Shown here: positions 42,359 to 51,282 of the stretch, piece after piece | Layout of the letters: each line of letters begins with the position of its first letter | Numbering within the stretch: position 1 is the first letter of the stretch | Source of the DNA: DASRHK01 sp963776465 | GTDB taxonomy: Bacteria; Pseudomonadota; Gammaproteobacteria; Nevskiales; Nevskiaceae | NCBI GenBank assembly: GCA_963776465.1 | Contig: CAVZMV010000002.1 | Span: 496,001 to 560,000 of the forward strand | Reading direction: 5' to 3' | DNA: 64,000 nt | Position numbers and translations under genes: made by a program | Notes under the pieces: generated by a model | Seen by the model: only the letters and a program-made list of their open reading frames with translations | Told to the model about the DNA's origin: nothing | The model's database searches: none

Positions 42359-43189
42359 ATGTACGACTTGAACGGCAAGGTCGCCGTCGTCACTGGCGCG
42401 GGCTCGGGCATCGGCCGCGCGCTGGCGCAGGGCTTCGCTGCCAGAGGTTGCAAGCTGGCGCTGGCCGACATCAACGAAGCGAACCTTCGGCAAACCGCGT
42501 CGAGCCTGGGCAGCGAGGTGATGACGCAGACACTCGACGTCTCCGATCGCGCCGCCGTCTACGCCTTCGCCGCAGCCGTGCAGCAGAAGTTCGGCGCCGT
42601 GCACGTGGTGGTGAACAACGCCGGCGTCGCCGTTTCCCAGACCGTTGCCGATCTCGAGTACAAGGACTTCGAGTGGCTGATGAACATCAACTTCTGGGGC
42701 GTGGTCTACGGCACCAAGGCCTTCCTGCCGATGCTCACGGCGCAGAACGAAGGCGCCATCGTCAACATCTCCAGCGTGTTCGGCATCATCGCGGTGCCGG
42801 CGCAGGCCGCGTACAACTCCGCCAAGTTCGCGGTGCGCGGCTTCACCGAATGCCTGCGCCACGAGCTCAAGGAAGCGCGCAGCAAGGTCCAGTCGATCTG
42901 CGTGCACCCGGGCGGCATCAAGACCAACATCGTCCGCAACGCCCGCATCTTCCAGAGCTTCGACGGGCAGACCGACAAGGCCGTGATGGCCAGGCAGTTC
43001 GAGCAGGGCGCGCAGACCACGCCCGAGCAGGCCGCCGCGACGATCATCCGCGGCGTCGAGCGCGGCAAGGTGAAGATCCTCATCGGCGGCGACGCCTACA
43101 TGGTCGACTGGATCCAGCGGCTGATGCCGGTGCGTTACTGGAACGTGCTGGGGGCCTTCACGCGCATGGTGATGCGGCGCAGGCAGTAA
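42359..43189 (+). CDS. Short-chain dehydrogenase/reductase
   Basis: A 276-aa classical SDR: cofactor motif VVTGAGSGIGRAL (TGxxxGxG, residues 12-19), NNAG, catalytic Ser in NISSVFG, and YNSAKFA (YxxxK). The Asp in ALADIN after the second strand suggests NAD preference. The C-terminal 40 residues (DAYMVDWIQRLMPVRYWNVL) form a hydrophobic tail often seen in SDRs that act on lipid-like substrates. Substrate unknown. It is convergent with the DJ-1/PfpI gene, four bases apart. Confidence 0.9.
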   Translation: MYDLNGKVAVVTGAGSGIGRALAQGFAARGCKLALADINEANLRQTASSLGSEVMTQTLDVSDRAAVYAFAAAVQQKFGAVHVVVNNAGVAVSQTVADLEYKDFEWLMNINFWGVVYGTKAFLPMLTAQNEGAIVNISSVFGIIAVPAQAAYNSAKFAVRGFTECLRHELKEARSKVQSICVHPGGIKTNIVRNARIFQSFDGQTDKAVMARQFEQGAQTTPEQAAATIIRGVERGKVKILIGGDAYMVDWIQRLMPVRYWNVLGAFTRMVMRRRQ

Positions 43190-43193
43190 ACGG

Positions 43194-44069
43194 TTACGCC
43201 GTCATCGTCGCGGCGTAATGTTCGCGCACGACCTCGTCGAAGGTCTTCGCGAACGTGTGCACGTCCCCCGGCCAGCGCGCCGACACGTAGTTGCCGTCGC
43301 GCACGACCCACGCTGGCGCGCTGTTCGCTGCCGTGTCGCGCATGAGGCCGCTGCTCTTGGCAAAGCGGTTCGGCGCGTCCGCAGCAACGTCGAGGAAATC
43401 TTCGGGACGCGCGAGCGCGCGCGTGACTTCTGCCTGCACGCTCATGTAGCCGACCGGCTGCCCCGGCTCTTCCAGGTAAGTGCGGTAGTAGTGCCGATCC
43501 CAGAAACGGATGAAGCGCGACATCAGCGACGCGGTCTTCTCAAGCTTCCAGGTCAGCGCCGTGGTCTTGCGACCGTGCAGCGCTGACTTGCCGGTCTTCT
43601 TCGACACGCTGCGCGCGGCAAGCACCACGCCGTGACAGACGGCCGCAAGCGGCTTGCCGCTGTCGAAGAAGTCGGCGACGAAGCGCTGCAGCTCCGCGCT
43701 CTCCAGGTACTGCCGCATCTTCTTGGCGTGTCCGCCGGGGAGCACGAGCGCGTCGACGCTGTCGACGTGCAAGTCGGAATAGCGCAAGGGTTTCAGGAAC
43801 GCTGCGTCCTGCTGCATCTGCCGATACGCCTGCCGCGCCGGCGCATGCGCGCGCAGCGACAAGCCGATCAGGCGGATTTTCTTGAGCAGCGGCAGGAAGC
43901 CCCACGGATCGAGGCCCTCGCCGGTCAGCATGATCGGATCGGCCGCGCCCGGGCTGCCGTCCGGCGTCGCGAACACCAGATCGTGTCCCGCGGCTTTCAG
44001 GATCTTCCACGTGACCGCGACCTCGGTGGGATCGAAGTCGTGGCTCGGGATGGCGATGAGGATCCGCAT
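43194..44069 (-). CDS. DJ-1/PfpI family protein
   Basis: A 291-aa protein of the type-1 glutamine amidotransferase-like superfamily. Start ATG 44069: MRILIAIPSHDFDPTEVAVTW. It has the acid residue early in the chain, DALVLPGGHAKKMRQYL and the nucleophile elbow PLAAVCHGVVLAAR with the reactive Cys, followed by His. The C-terminal half (SVQAEVTRALARPEDFLD) is longer than in DJ-1 itself. Members include glyoxalase III/deglycase-like and protease-like proteins; I cannot decide among them. Upstream gene aroE ends 7 bases before its start, so it is the last gene of the hemB-GST-aroE-DJ-1 transcript. Confidence 0.82.
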   Translation of the reverse strand: MRILIAIPSHDFDPTEVAVTWKILKAAGHDLVFATPDGSPGAADPIMLTGEGLDPWGFLPLLKKIRLIGLSLRAHAPARQAYRQMQQDAAFLKPLRYSDLHVDSVDALVLPGGHAKKMRQYLESAELQRFVADFFDSGKPLAAVCHGVVLAARSVSKKTGKSALHGRKTTALTWKLEKTASLMSRFIRFWDRHYYRTYLEEPGQPVGYMSVQAEVTRALARPEDFLDVAADAPNRFAKSSGLMRDTAANSAPAWVVRDGNYVSARWPGDVHTFAKTFDEVVREHYAATMTA

Positions 44070-44076
44070 CCCGATC

Positions 44077-44979
44077 TCAATCGATGGAATCGCCGCGCTG
44101 GTTGCGCGCGTCGGTCGACAGGCCCGACTTGCGCGCCGGGGACGGCGCGTTCTCCGAATGCGTCGCGAGCCCGGAACGCAGCGCGGCGAGCACCGGCTCG
44201 GTCTTGGGCAACACGCCGCGCCAAAACTGGAAGGATAGGGCTGCCTGCTCAACCAGGAGCCCGAGGCCATCGGAAATGCGCTGCGCGCCTTGCGTGCGCG
44301 CCCAGGCCGCAAACGGCTCGTAAGACTTGCCGTACGACAGGTCGTAGCAGGCGCCGCCCTCGGCGAGCAGCTGCCCCGGCAGCTTCATGAACTCGCCGGT
44401 GTGCCCGACCGAGGTGGCGTTGACGATGAGGTCGAAGCGGTCGCCCTTGAGCGCGATGTGCGTGCATGGCCGGATGCGGCCGTGCGCCTTGAACTGCTCG
44501 GCGAGCTCCTCGGGTTTCCACGGATTGCGGTTGGAGAGCGTGAGCTCCGCCGGACCGGCAACGAGCAATGGCTTCAGGATTCCGCGCGCCGCGCCGCCGG
44601 CGCCGAGCAGGAGCACGCGCTTGCCGGAAACCGCAAAGCCCAGGCGCGCGAGGTCGCGCACTAATCCCGCGCCGTCCGTGTTGTCGCCTTCCCAGCCCGC
44701 GTCCGTGCGTCGAAGAACGTTGACCGCGCCGGCGAGCGTCGCGCGCTCGCTGACCGAACCGCACAGCGCCGCCACGGCGGTCTTGTGCGGCAAGGTCACG
44801 TTGAGCCCGCGATAGCCATCCGCGTGCAGCCGCTTGATCGATTCGGCGAGTGCTGCCGGCGCGATCTCGATCCGCTCGTAGCTCAGGTCCGCGCCGACCT
44901 CGCCCGCGAACAGCTGGTGGATGCGCGGCGACTGGCTGTGCGCGATCGGCTGCCCGATGACGGCGTAGCGATCCGTCAT
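44077..44979 (-). CDS. aroE: Shikimate dehydrogenase
   Basis: NADPH-dependent reduction of 3-dehydroshikimate in aromatic amino acid synthesis. 300 aa. Family blocks: RYAVIGQPIAHSQSPRIHQLF, GLNVTLPHKTAV (catalytic Lys), GAVNVLRR, GDNTDGAGL (Asp), VLLLGAGGAARGI (cofactor), VNATSVGH. The C-terminus has about 25 residues beyond the usual end (SENAPSPARKSGLSTDARN), of low complexity. ATG overlaps the end of the GST-like gene (ATGA), so the two are translationally coupled. Confidence 0.94.
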   Translation of the reverse strand: MTDRYAVIGQPIAHSQSPRIHQLFAGEVGADLSYERIEIAPAALAESIKRLHADGYRGLNVTLPHKTAVAALCGSVSERATLAGAVNVLRRTDAGWEGDNTDGAGLVRDLARLGFAVSGKRVLLLGAGGAARGILKPLLVAGPAELTLSNRNPWKPEELAEQFKAHGRIRPCTHIALKGDRFDLIVNATSVGHTGEFMKLPGQLLAEGGACYDLSYGKSYEPFAAWARTQGAQRISDGLGLLVEQAALSFQFWRGVLPKTEPVLAALRSGLATHSENAPSPARKSGLSTDARNQRGDSID

Positions 44980-45695
44980 TGCTGCGTCCTTTTTTCGCCG
45001 AAGCAGCGGCCGCGCATGCGATCGCAGTACGCCACCAGGTTCTTGTGCCGGCCGACAAGCGCTTTCAGCGGCGTGTCGAGCTCGATCTCCCACATGTTGG
45101 CGAGAAAGGCGTAGATGGCGGCGTCGATGTTGGTCGGCTTGTCGCCCATGAAGTACGGCTTGACGTTGAGGTACTCGGCGAGCGCCGCCAGATCCTGCCC
45201 GGCGCGACGGTCGATCTCCTCGGGCGAATGCCGGCCGAGGCCCTGCCCGTGCAGGTCGCGACGCGTCTTGCGCTGCACGTACGCAGAAGCGGCTTGGCGC
45301 AATCCCGGCGGCAGCGGCCCGAAGAACATGGAGCGGGTAATGGGCCACACGGCCGGGTTGATCCAGCGGTGATACAGCAGCGCGAAGTAGGTGTGCTCCG
45401 ACAGCATGTGACCGAACGCGTGGGCGATGGCTTTCTGATCCGCCGACAGGTTGGCGTCGAGCCGCGTGTCGTAGGTCTTCTCGAGGTACTCGATGATGTG
45501 CTGCGAGTCGGCGATGACGTTGCCGTCGTCGCGGATGAACGGCAGCTTGCCCTTGGGGCCCTTGCCCGGATTGGGCGTCCACTTGATCTCGTAGTCCAGG
45601 CCCGCAAGCCGCAGCCAGACCTCGACCTTCATGCAGAACGGCGAGAGATTGGGGACGCCAAGCGCGGTGGGGAACTGGTGGAGCTTGATGCTCAT
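44976..45695 (-). CDS. Glutathione S-transferase-like protein (metaxin/Fax type)
   Basis: A 239-aa protein with an N-terminal thioredoxin-like domain (MSIKLHQFPTALGVPNLSPF CMKVEVWLRLAG in sequence, with the SPFC motif in place of the GST tyrosine) and a helical C-terminal domain with PTNIDAAIYAFLANMWEIEL. This layout matches the failed-axon-connections/metaxin-like GST group rather than classical GSTs. Activity with glutathione is not proven for this group. It overlaps hemB at its start and aroE at its end by four bases each, forming a tightly coupled operon. Confidence 0.85.
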   Translation of the reverse strand: MSIKLHQFPTALGVPNLSPFCMKVEVWLRLAGLDYEIKWTPNPGKGPKGKLPFIRDDGNVIADSQHIIEYLEKTYDTRLDANLSADQKAIAHAFGHMLSEHTYFALLYHRWINPAVWPITRSMFFGPLPPGLRQAASAYVQRKTRRDLHGQGLGRHSPEEIDRRAGQDLAALAEYLNVKPYFMGDKPTNIDAAIYAFLANMWEIELDTPLKALVGRHKNLVAYCDRMRGRCFGEKRTQQ

Positions 45696-46684
45696 TCCCG
45701 CAACCACTGCGCGGCCTGGCCGGCGTAGTAGCTCAGGATCATGTCGGCGCCGGCGCGGCGGAAGCACAGCAGCGCTTCCATCATCGTCTTCTTCTCGTCG
45801 AGCCAGCCGTGGCCTGCCGCGGCCTTGAGCATCGCGTATTCGCCGCTCACCTGGTAGGCACACACCGGCACCTCGAAGCGATCTTTCACGCGACGGATGA
45901 CGTCGAGGTACGGCATGCCCGGCTTGACCATGACGATGTCGGCGCCTTCGGCAAGATCGAGCTCGACCTCGCGCAGCGCCTCGTCGCTGTTGGCTGGATC
46001 CATCTGGTAGTTGCGCTTGTCGCCCTTCAATTGCGATGCCGAGCCGACGGCGTCGCGGAACGGACCGTAGAAGCTCGACGCGTACTTGGCGGCGTACGAC
46101 AGGATCAGCACGTGCGTCTGCTGATCGCGCTCCAGCGTCTGGCGGATCTGGCCGATGCGGCCGTCCATCATGTCGCTGGGCGAGATGATGTCGGCGCCGG
46201 CCCGCGCGTAGACCAGCGCCTGCCGGCGCAGGATCTCCACCGTCGCGTCGTTGGCGACCAGCCCCTCGTCGTCGAGCACGCCGTCGTGACCGTGCGTGGT
46301 GTACGGATCCAGCGCCACGTCGACCATGACGCCGGTCCCGGGGCTCGCCTTCTTCACCGCCGCGATCGCCCGCGGCACCAGGCCGTCGACGCTCAGCGCC
46401 TCGGCGCCGTCGGCGGTCTTCTTGTTCGCGGGGATGACCGGGAACAGCGCCACGGTGCGGACGCCCAGCTTGTGCAGGCGCTTGACCTCGCGCGTGAGCG
46501 ATTTCAGGTCCAGCCGCTCGATGCCCGGCATCGAACCGATCGGGCCGACCAGGCCGCCCTCGGCGACGAACAGCGGCTGGATCAGTTGGCCGGGATCAAG
46601 GCGCGTCTCGCGCACCAGGTCGCGGACGAAGTCGGCGCGCCGGGTGCGGCGCAGGCGCGTGCTGGGATACGCTCCTCGGCTCAA
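45692..46684 (-). CDS. hemB: Delta-aminolevulinic acid dehydratase
   Basis: Condenses two 5-aminolevulinate molecules to porphobilinogen in haem synthesis. 330 aa from TTG 46684: (M)SRGAYPSTRLRRTRRADFVR. Schiff-base Lys in ADIVMVKPGMPYLD, the second Lys in SYAAKYASSFYGPFRD; metal region DVALDPYTTHGHDG lacks the Cys triad of zinc enzymes, so this is the Mg/K-responsive type seen in pseudomonads. No ATG lies upstream in a sensible place, and longer frames run into the divergent gene, so a TTG start is likely but not certain. The divergent hydroxylase gene starts 23 bases away. Confidence 0.92.
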   Translation of the reverse strand: MSRGAYPSTRLRRTRRADFVRDLVRETRLDPGQLIQPLFVAEGGLVGPIGSMPGIERLDLKSLTREVKRLHKLGVRTVALFPVIPANKKTADGAEALSVDGLVPRAIAAVKKASPGTGVMVDVALDPYTTHGHDGVLDDEGLVANDATVEILRRQALVYARAGADIISPSDMMDGRIGQIRQTLERDQQTHVLILSYAAKYASSFYGPFRDAVGSASQLKGDKRNYQMDPANSDEALREVELDLAEGADIVMVKPGMPYLDVIRRVKDRFEVPVCAYQVSGEYAMLKAAAGHGWLDEKKTMMEALLCFRRAGADMILSYYAGQAAQWLRE

Positions 46685-46707
46685 GTGGTTCGCCCCGGAC
46701 TTGAAAA

Positions 46708-47505
46708 ATGAGCGCGGATTATAGCTTCGCACGGGCGGCGATCTTCTTCGCGCTGCTGGCGCTGTTCCTGATCCTGGAGGCATGGCGGCCCCGGCGCGCG
46801 ACGCCGATGCAGCGGCGCATGCGCTGGCCGTCCAACTTCGGCCTCATGGCGATCAACACCGCGGTCGTGTTCGTGCTGCCGGTGGCGGCGCTCGGCAGCG
46901 CCGTCTGGGCGCAGGCGCACGGCTGGGGCCTCTTCAACCAACTTGCGCTGCCAGGTTGGGCCGAAGTGCTGCTGGCCTGGCTGGTTCTCGACGCCGCCAT
47001 CTACTGGCAGCACCGCTGGCTGCACGAGATCGGCTGGCTCTGGCCGCTGCACCGCGTGCACCATTCCGACGTCGAATTCGACGCCACGACCGGCGTGCGC
47101 TTCCACGCCGGCGAGATCGCGCTGTCGATGCTCTACAAGTGCGTCCTGGTCGTCGCCCTGGGCGCGCCGGTCCTTGCGGTGCTGCTGTTCGAGACGGCGC
47201 TCAACGGCCTGTCGCTGTTCAACCATTCCAACCTGCATCTGCCGGAGCCTTTCGACCGTATGTTGCGCAGGGTCCTGGTTACACCGGACATGCATCGGGC
47301 ACACCACTCGGTCCACCGTGACGAACATGACAGCAACTACAGCAACGCCTTCTCCTGGTGGGATCGCCTTTTTATGAGCTATACCGCACAACCACGCGAC
47401 GGGCACGAGGGCATGCTGATCGGCCTGGAGCAGTTCCGCGAGGCACCCGAACAACGCCTGCTGCCACTCTTGCGGCAGCCGGCCCGAGCACCCACGAATC
47501 CATGA
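46708..47505 (+). CDS. Sterol desaturase/fatty acid hydroxylase family protein
   Basis: Integral membrane di-iron enzyme family. 265 aa with four to five hydrophobic segments and three histidine boxes in the proper order: HRWLH (in YWQHRWLHEIGWLWPLHRVHH), HRVHH and, after the last membrane region, HRAHHSVH. NHSNLHLPEPFD supplies another His cluster. Members hydroxylate or desaturate lipid tails, sterols or alkyl groups; substrate here unknown. Its stop overlaps the start of an ECF sigma gene (ATGA), linking it to a stress regulator. Confidence 0.9.
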   Translation: MSADYSFARAAIFFALLALFLILEAWRPRRATPMQRRMRWPSNFGLMAINTAVVFVLPVAALGSAVWAQAHGWGLFNQLALPGWAEVLLAWLVLDAAIYWQHRWLHEIGWLWPLHRVHHSDVEFDATTGVRFHAGEIALSMLYKCVLVVALGAPVLAVLLFETALNGLSLFNHSNLHLPEPFDRMLRRVLVTPDMHRAHHSVHRDEHDSNYSNAFSWWDRLFMSYTAQPRDGHEGMLIGLEQFREAPEQRLLPLLRQPARAPTNP

Positions 47506-48071
47506 CCGACCCCACCCAACTCGAAGCGCTGCTGGCCGCCACCGCGGCCGGCAACCAGCAAGCCTTTGGCGAGCTCTACCGCGCCACCAGCCCGCAACTG
47601 TTCGCGCTGCTCAACCGTATGTTGAGACGTAGGGACTGGGCGGAGGAAGCCTTGCAGGACTGCTATCTCAAGGTCTGGCAGAAGTCGGAGAGCTACGAGC
47701 CCGGCAAGGGCGCGCCGCTCACCTGGCTCCTGACCATCGCGCGTTATCGCGCGCTGGACCTCTTGCGGATGCGCCGGCCCGAGGTGCTGGAGTCCGACGG
47801 CGACGAGGAAGGACCCAGCCTGCTCGATCAGGCCGCCGACCTCACGCAGGATCCGGTTGCCCGCGCCGAGGAGCGCCAGGGCGTCGGCCGGCTGGAGCGC
47901 TGCATGGAAGGTCTCGGTGGCGAGCAGCGCGACAGCGTGCTGCTGGCCTATTACGAGGGCTACACGCACCAGGAGCTGGCGGCGCGACTCAAGGCGCCGC
48001 TCGGCACGGTGAAGAGCTGGGTGCGGCGCGGCCTCGCGCAGCTGCGCGATTGCATGGAGTCCTACGCATGA
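47502..48071 (+). CDS. ECF RNA polymerase sigma factor
   Basis: 189-aa sigma-70 family ECF factor. From ATG 47502: region 2 (FGELYRATSPQLFALLNRML and the EEALQDCYLKVWQ box) and region 4 (YEGYTHQELAARLKAPLGTVKSWVRRGLAQLRDC). Downstream gene, overlapping by four bases, encodes an RskA-like anti-sigma factor, so activity is likely controlled by membrane sequestration. Upstream gene encodes a lipid hydroxylase, which may belong to the regulon. Longer reading frames upstream overlap the hydroxylase gene and are not used. Confidence 0.93.
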   Translation: MTDPTQLEALLAATAAGNQQAFGELYRATSPQLFALLNRMLRRRDWAEEALQDCYLKVWQKSESYEPGKGAPLTWLLTIARYRALDLLRMRRPEVLESDGDEEGPSLLDQAADLTQDPVARAEERQGVGRLERCMEGLGGEQRDSVLLAYYEGYTHQELAARLKAPLGTVKSWVRRGLAQLRDCMESYA

Positions 48072-48793
48072 ACTACGCGAGCCCCGAATTACGCCGTGCC
48101 CTGTGTTCGCAGTACGTGCTTGGCACCCTGCAAGGACCCGCGCGTCGCCGCTTCGAGCACCTGCTGCCGGCGGATGGCGCCCTGCGCACCGAGCTGCACT
48201 GGTGGGAAGAGCGACTCGCGCAGCTGGCGCTACGCCTGAAGCCTCTGCCTCCGCGCGAAACGGTCTGGCTCGGGCTGCAGCGCCAGATCGCGCGCGGACA
48301 ACCGACGGCGATTGGTGTGGCCAAGCGCAGCGGACCCGACGTGGTTCGCCCATGGCAGGGACTTGCCTGGATCGCGATGGCGGCGTCGGTGGTTCTGGCG
48401 ACCGCGTTGTTCCTGGGGCCAGAGGCGCCGTCGCCGACGCAGATTGCCGTCGTGCCCGCCGGACCGACGTACGTCGCGATGCTGCAGCCCAAGGAGCAGC
48501 CATCCGCATGGCAGGTGACCGTGCAGCCCAAGGCGGGTCGCATGAAAGTGAAAGTTCTCCAGCCATATCCGACCGACGCGCAGCACGACGTCGAGCTGTG
48601 GGTGATCGCCGGAGGCAAGCCGGTTTCCGTCGGCGTGATCCCGCGCTCCGGCGAGACGACGTTCGCATGGCCCAAGGACGTGCCGTTCGCCGAGAAGCTC
48701 GTGCTGGCGGTGAGCTTCGAGCCCGCGGGCGGCTCGCCGACCGGCCAGCCCACTGGCCCGGTGCTCGCGACGGGAGAAATACGCCAGATTTAG
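48068..48793 (+). CDS. RskA-family anti-sigma factor
   Basis: 241-aa membrane anti-sigma protein: N-terminal cytoplasmic anti-sigma domain (ELRRALCSQYVLGTLQGPARRRFEHLL, here its core YVLGTL and RRRFEHLL), one membrane helix (WIAMAASVVLATALFLG near residues 100-117) and a periplasmic domain of the RskA type (VELWVIAGGKPVSVGVIPRSG). Its ATG overlaps the ECF sigma stop, the usual pairing. The stimulus is unknown. A protease of the S41 family is encoded 87 bases downstream, but without proof of a role in anti-sigma cleavage. Confidence 0.9.
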   Translation: MNYASPELRRALCSQYVLGTLQGPARRRFEHLLPADGALRTELHWWEERLAQLALRLKPLPPRETVWLGLQRQIARGQPTAIGVAKRSGPDVVRPWQGLAWIAMAASVVLATALFLGPEAPSPTQIAVVPAGPTYVAMLQPKEQPSAWQVTVQPKAGRMKVKVLQPYPTDAQHDVELWVIAGGKPVSVGVIPRSGETTFAWPKDVPFAEKLVLAVSFEPAGGSPTGQPTGPVLATGEIRQI

Positions 48794-48880
48794 GGCCGTC
48801 AGAACTCACCACCCGCGGGGAGGTCCTAGCCTGCGGTGGTATCATCCCTACCCTCTTTTCGCCTCCCAGGTTCGCCCTCA

Positions 48881-50293
48881 ATGTCCCCCAAGCTTCGCGC
48901 TCCGCTGGCCCTGTCCGCGGGCCTTCTCATCGGCGTGGGCATCACGCTGACCCACGGCGTCCTGGCCGACCGGCAGGCTGCCATCGTCACCGTCGACGGC
49001 GGCTCGCAATCCCTGCCGCTGAAGGACTTGCAGACCTTCGTCGAGATCCTGAACCGTGTGAAGAGCGACTACGTCGAGCCGGTCAAGGACGAGACGCTGC
49101 TGGAGAACGCCGTGCGCGGCATGCTCGCCGGCCTGGATCCGCACTCCTCCTACCTGGACAAGGACGAGTTCAAGGAAATGAACATCGCCACCACCGGCAA
49201 GTTCGGTGGGCTGGGCATCGAAGTGCAGATGCAGAACGGCTTCGTGCGCGTGGTCTCGCCGATCGACGACACGCCTGCGGCCAAGGCCGGGATCGCCGCC
49301 GGCGACCTCATCGTCAAGATCGACGAGACTCCGGTGAAGGGCCTGTCGCTCAGCGAAGCCGTGCAGAAGATGCGCGGCGATCCGGGCACCAAGGTCTCGC
49401 TGACCGTCGTGCGCGAAGGTGCGCCCGCGCCGCTCTTGATGGAAATGAAGCGCGACGTCATCGCCGTGTCCAGCGTGCGCAGCCGCATGCTCGAGCCGGG
49501 CCTCGGCTACGTGCGCGTGTCGCAGTTCGCGGTGAACACCGGCAAGCTCATGGGCGAGGAGATCAACAAGCTCAAGAAGGAGGCCAACGGCGACTTGAAG
49601 GGCCTGGTGCTGGACCTGCGCAACAACCCGGGCGGCGTGCTCAACGCGGCCGTCGAAGTGTCGGACGCCTTCCTGGAGAAGGGCCCCATCGTAAGCATCA
49701 AGGGACGCTTGGCCGATTCGAACCGCGAGTTCGGCGCCAATCCGGGTGACCTGCTGAACGGCCGCCCGCTGGTGGTCATGGTCAACGGCGGCTCGGCGTC
49801 GGCTTCCGAGATCGTTGCCGGCGCGCTGCAGGATCAGCATCGCGGCGTGCTGGTGGGCTCAAAGACTTTCGGCAAGGGCTCGGTGCAGACCGTGCTGCCG
49901 CTGCAGAACGACTCCGCCATCAAGCTCACCACCGCGCGCTACTACACGCCGAGCGGCAAATCGATCCAGGCCGAGGGCGTGACGCCCGACGTCACCATCG
50001 AAGCGGTGAAGGTCAGCCGCGCCGACTCCACCGAGATTCTCGGACTCGAGATCAAGGAAGCCGACCTCAAGGGCCGCCTGGACAATCCCAACGCCGCGCC
50101 GGTCAAGGCGATCAAGGTCGTGCCGATCGAGGACACCGACGTCAAGGGTAAGGACAAGGACAAGTCGAAGGACAAGGAAAAGGACAAGAAGGCTGCGGCC
50201 GAGGATCCGTCCAAGCTGGTCGAGAACGACTACGCGCTGTATGAATCGCTCAACCTGCTCAAGGGCATGGTGATCGCAGCCGGCGTGAAGTAA
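48881..50293 (+). CDS. C-terminal processing peptidase (S41, CtpA/Prc-like)
   Basis: 470-aa periplasmic serine protease. ATG 48881 gives an N-terminal signal/anchor (LRAPLALSAGLLIGVGITLT). Then an N-terminal helix region, a PDZ domain (GLGIEVQMQNGFVRVVSPI to SVVREGAP), and the catalytic core with GGSASASEIVAGALQ (second Ser of SASAS) and Lys 25 residues on in KTFGKGSVQTV. The C-terminus bears a Lys/Asp-rich low-complexity stretch (KGKDKDKSKDKEKDKK) before a conserved ending. Processing of envelope proteins at their C-termini is the family role. Confidence 0.93.
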   Translation: MSPKLRAPLALSAGLLIGVGITLTHGVLADRQAAIVTVDGGSQSLPLKDLQTFVEILNRVKSDYVEPVKDETLLENAVRGMLAGLDPHSSYLDKDEFKEMNIATTGKFGGLGIEVQMQNGFVRVVSPIDDTPAAKAGIAAGDLIVKIDETPVKGLSLSEAVQKMRGDPGTKVSLTVVREGAPAPLLMEMKRDVIAVSSVRSRMLEPGLGYVRVSQFAVNTGKLMGEEINKLKKEANGDLKGLVLDLRNNPGGVLNAAVEVSDAFLEKGPIVSIKGRLADSNREFGANPGDLLNGRPLVVMVNGGSASASEIVAGALQDQHRGVLVGSKTFGKGSVQTVLPLQNDSAIKLTTARYYTPSGKSIQAEGVTPDVTIEAVKVSRADSTEILGLEIKEADLKGRLDNPNAAPVKAIKVVPIEDTDVKGKDKDKSKDKEKDKKAAAEDPSKLVENDYALYESLNLLKGMVIAAGVK

Positions 50294-50313
50294 ACGCGGC
50301 TGGAGTACCCCGA

Positions 50314-50342
50314 GGGCAGCGGACATCCGCTGCCCTTTTTGT
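50314..50342 (+). terminator. Rho-independent terminator after S41 protease gene
   Basis: Stem GGGCAGCGG (50314-50322)/CCGCTGCCC (50327-50335), loop ACAT, then TTTTTGTTTT. It ends right before the convergent methyltransferase gene. Confidence 0.85.
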
Positions 50343-50349
50343 TTTCGGC

Positions 50350-51234
50350 CTACTTCTCGAGCAGGAACGCGGTCTGGTACCAGTAGCTTTCCGGTGTTAC
50401 GGATACAACCTTGAGAAAGCTGCCCCAGTGGCGGCGCAGGTACTCTGAGTTGTAGAACACTTGCGCCTGACCCTGACTGCCCTCACCAGGCGTCCTGTTT
50501 ACGGTGAAAAAATCGAAGGGCCCCTTCGTGAATCCCAATTGCGCATCGTGATCGCGCAACATCTTGCTTACCGCGCCGTCGGGCTCTTTGGTGAGGTAGA
50601 GGTTGATGTAGTGCTCGTCCTGAATCGTCAGGTACAGCTTTCCGCCGGGTCGCACAATGCGCTTGAGCTCCAGCAACCAAGCCTCGGCGAGGTCGGCGAT
50701 ATGCGTGAAGACCGAGCCCGCGTAGACGAGATCGAAATAGCCGTCTTCGAACGGCAGATGCGGAAAGCTGGTGGTCGCTGCGAATCTGAATGGAGGGCTC
50801 AAGTTCTGCTGGCACCACAGAATGTGCTCTCCGCTGATGTCCACTCCCCAAACTTCGCCGTTCTTCGCGTTATCGCCCAGCCATCGGATCATGATCCCCG
50901 AACCGCACCCAAAATCCAGAATCCGCTTGCAGGTCTCCAGCGATGTTCCGGCTTTCACCAGAACTTCGTTCATCCGCGAGACGTTGGTCTTACCGATCGC
51001 AAGATACAGCTCGGGCTTATCGCTATAACCCCAGGTAAGCGCCGCGGGCGGGACAGGCAGTTGAGAATCGGTCGCCGGACGAGTCTGTCCCTTGACCAAG
51101 TAAGAAGTGTGCTCCGGCAGATATGGGTAGAACTTGGTCGGAAAGCGCGGATCCGCCAGAACGACGCCGCGGACTTTGTTACTGAACCACGTTCCGGCAA
51201 ACGTCTTCCAGAGCAATCTAAGTAGTCGTTTCAC
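50350..51234 (-). CDS. Class I SAM-dependent methyltransferase
   Basis: 294-aa protein. N-terminal 90 residues are not recognisable; motif I is RILDFGCGSGIMIRWL, followed by EVWGVDISGEH, FDLVYAGSVFTHI (motif IV) and IVRPGGKLYLTIQD (motif VI). Substrate unknown. GTG start at 51234 (KRLLRLLWKTFAG). G+C is visibly lower than in the flanks (35 and 34 of 60 bases in two counted lines against 40 in a neighbouring gene), and codons such as CTT, ATA and AAT are more frequent, suggesting acquisition by transfer, together with the adjacent toxin-antitoxin pair. Confidence 0.88.
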   Translation of the reverse strand: MKRLLRLLWKTFAGTWFSNKVRGVVLADPRFPTKFYPYLPEHTSYLVKGQTRPATDSQLPVPPAALTWGYSDKPELYLAIGKTNVSRMNEVLVKAGTSLETCKRILDFGCGSGIMIRWLGDNAKNGEVWGVDISGEHILWCQQNLSPPFRFAATTSFPHLPFEDGYFDLVYAGSVFTHIADLAEAWLLELKRIVRPGGKLYLTIQDEHYINLYLTKEPDGAVSKMLRDHDAQLGFTKGPFDFFTVNRTPGEGSQGQAQVFYNSEYLRRHWGSFLKVVSVTPESYWYQTAFLLEK

Positions 51235-51282
51235 TTCGGTTGCACCCTGTGGACGCTGTAAGCGGGACCCATGCTTTCGAAG

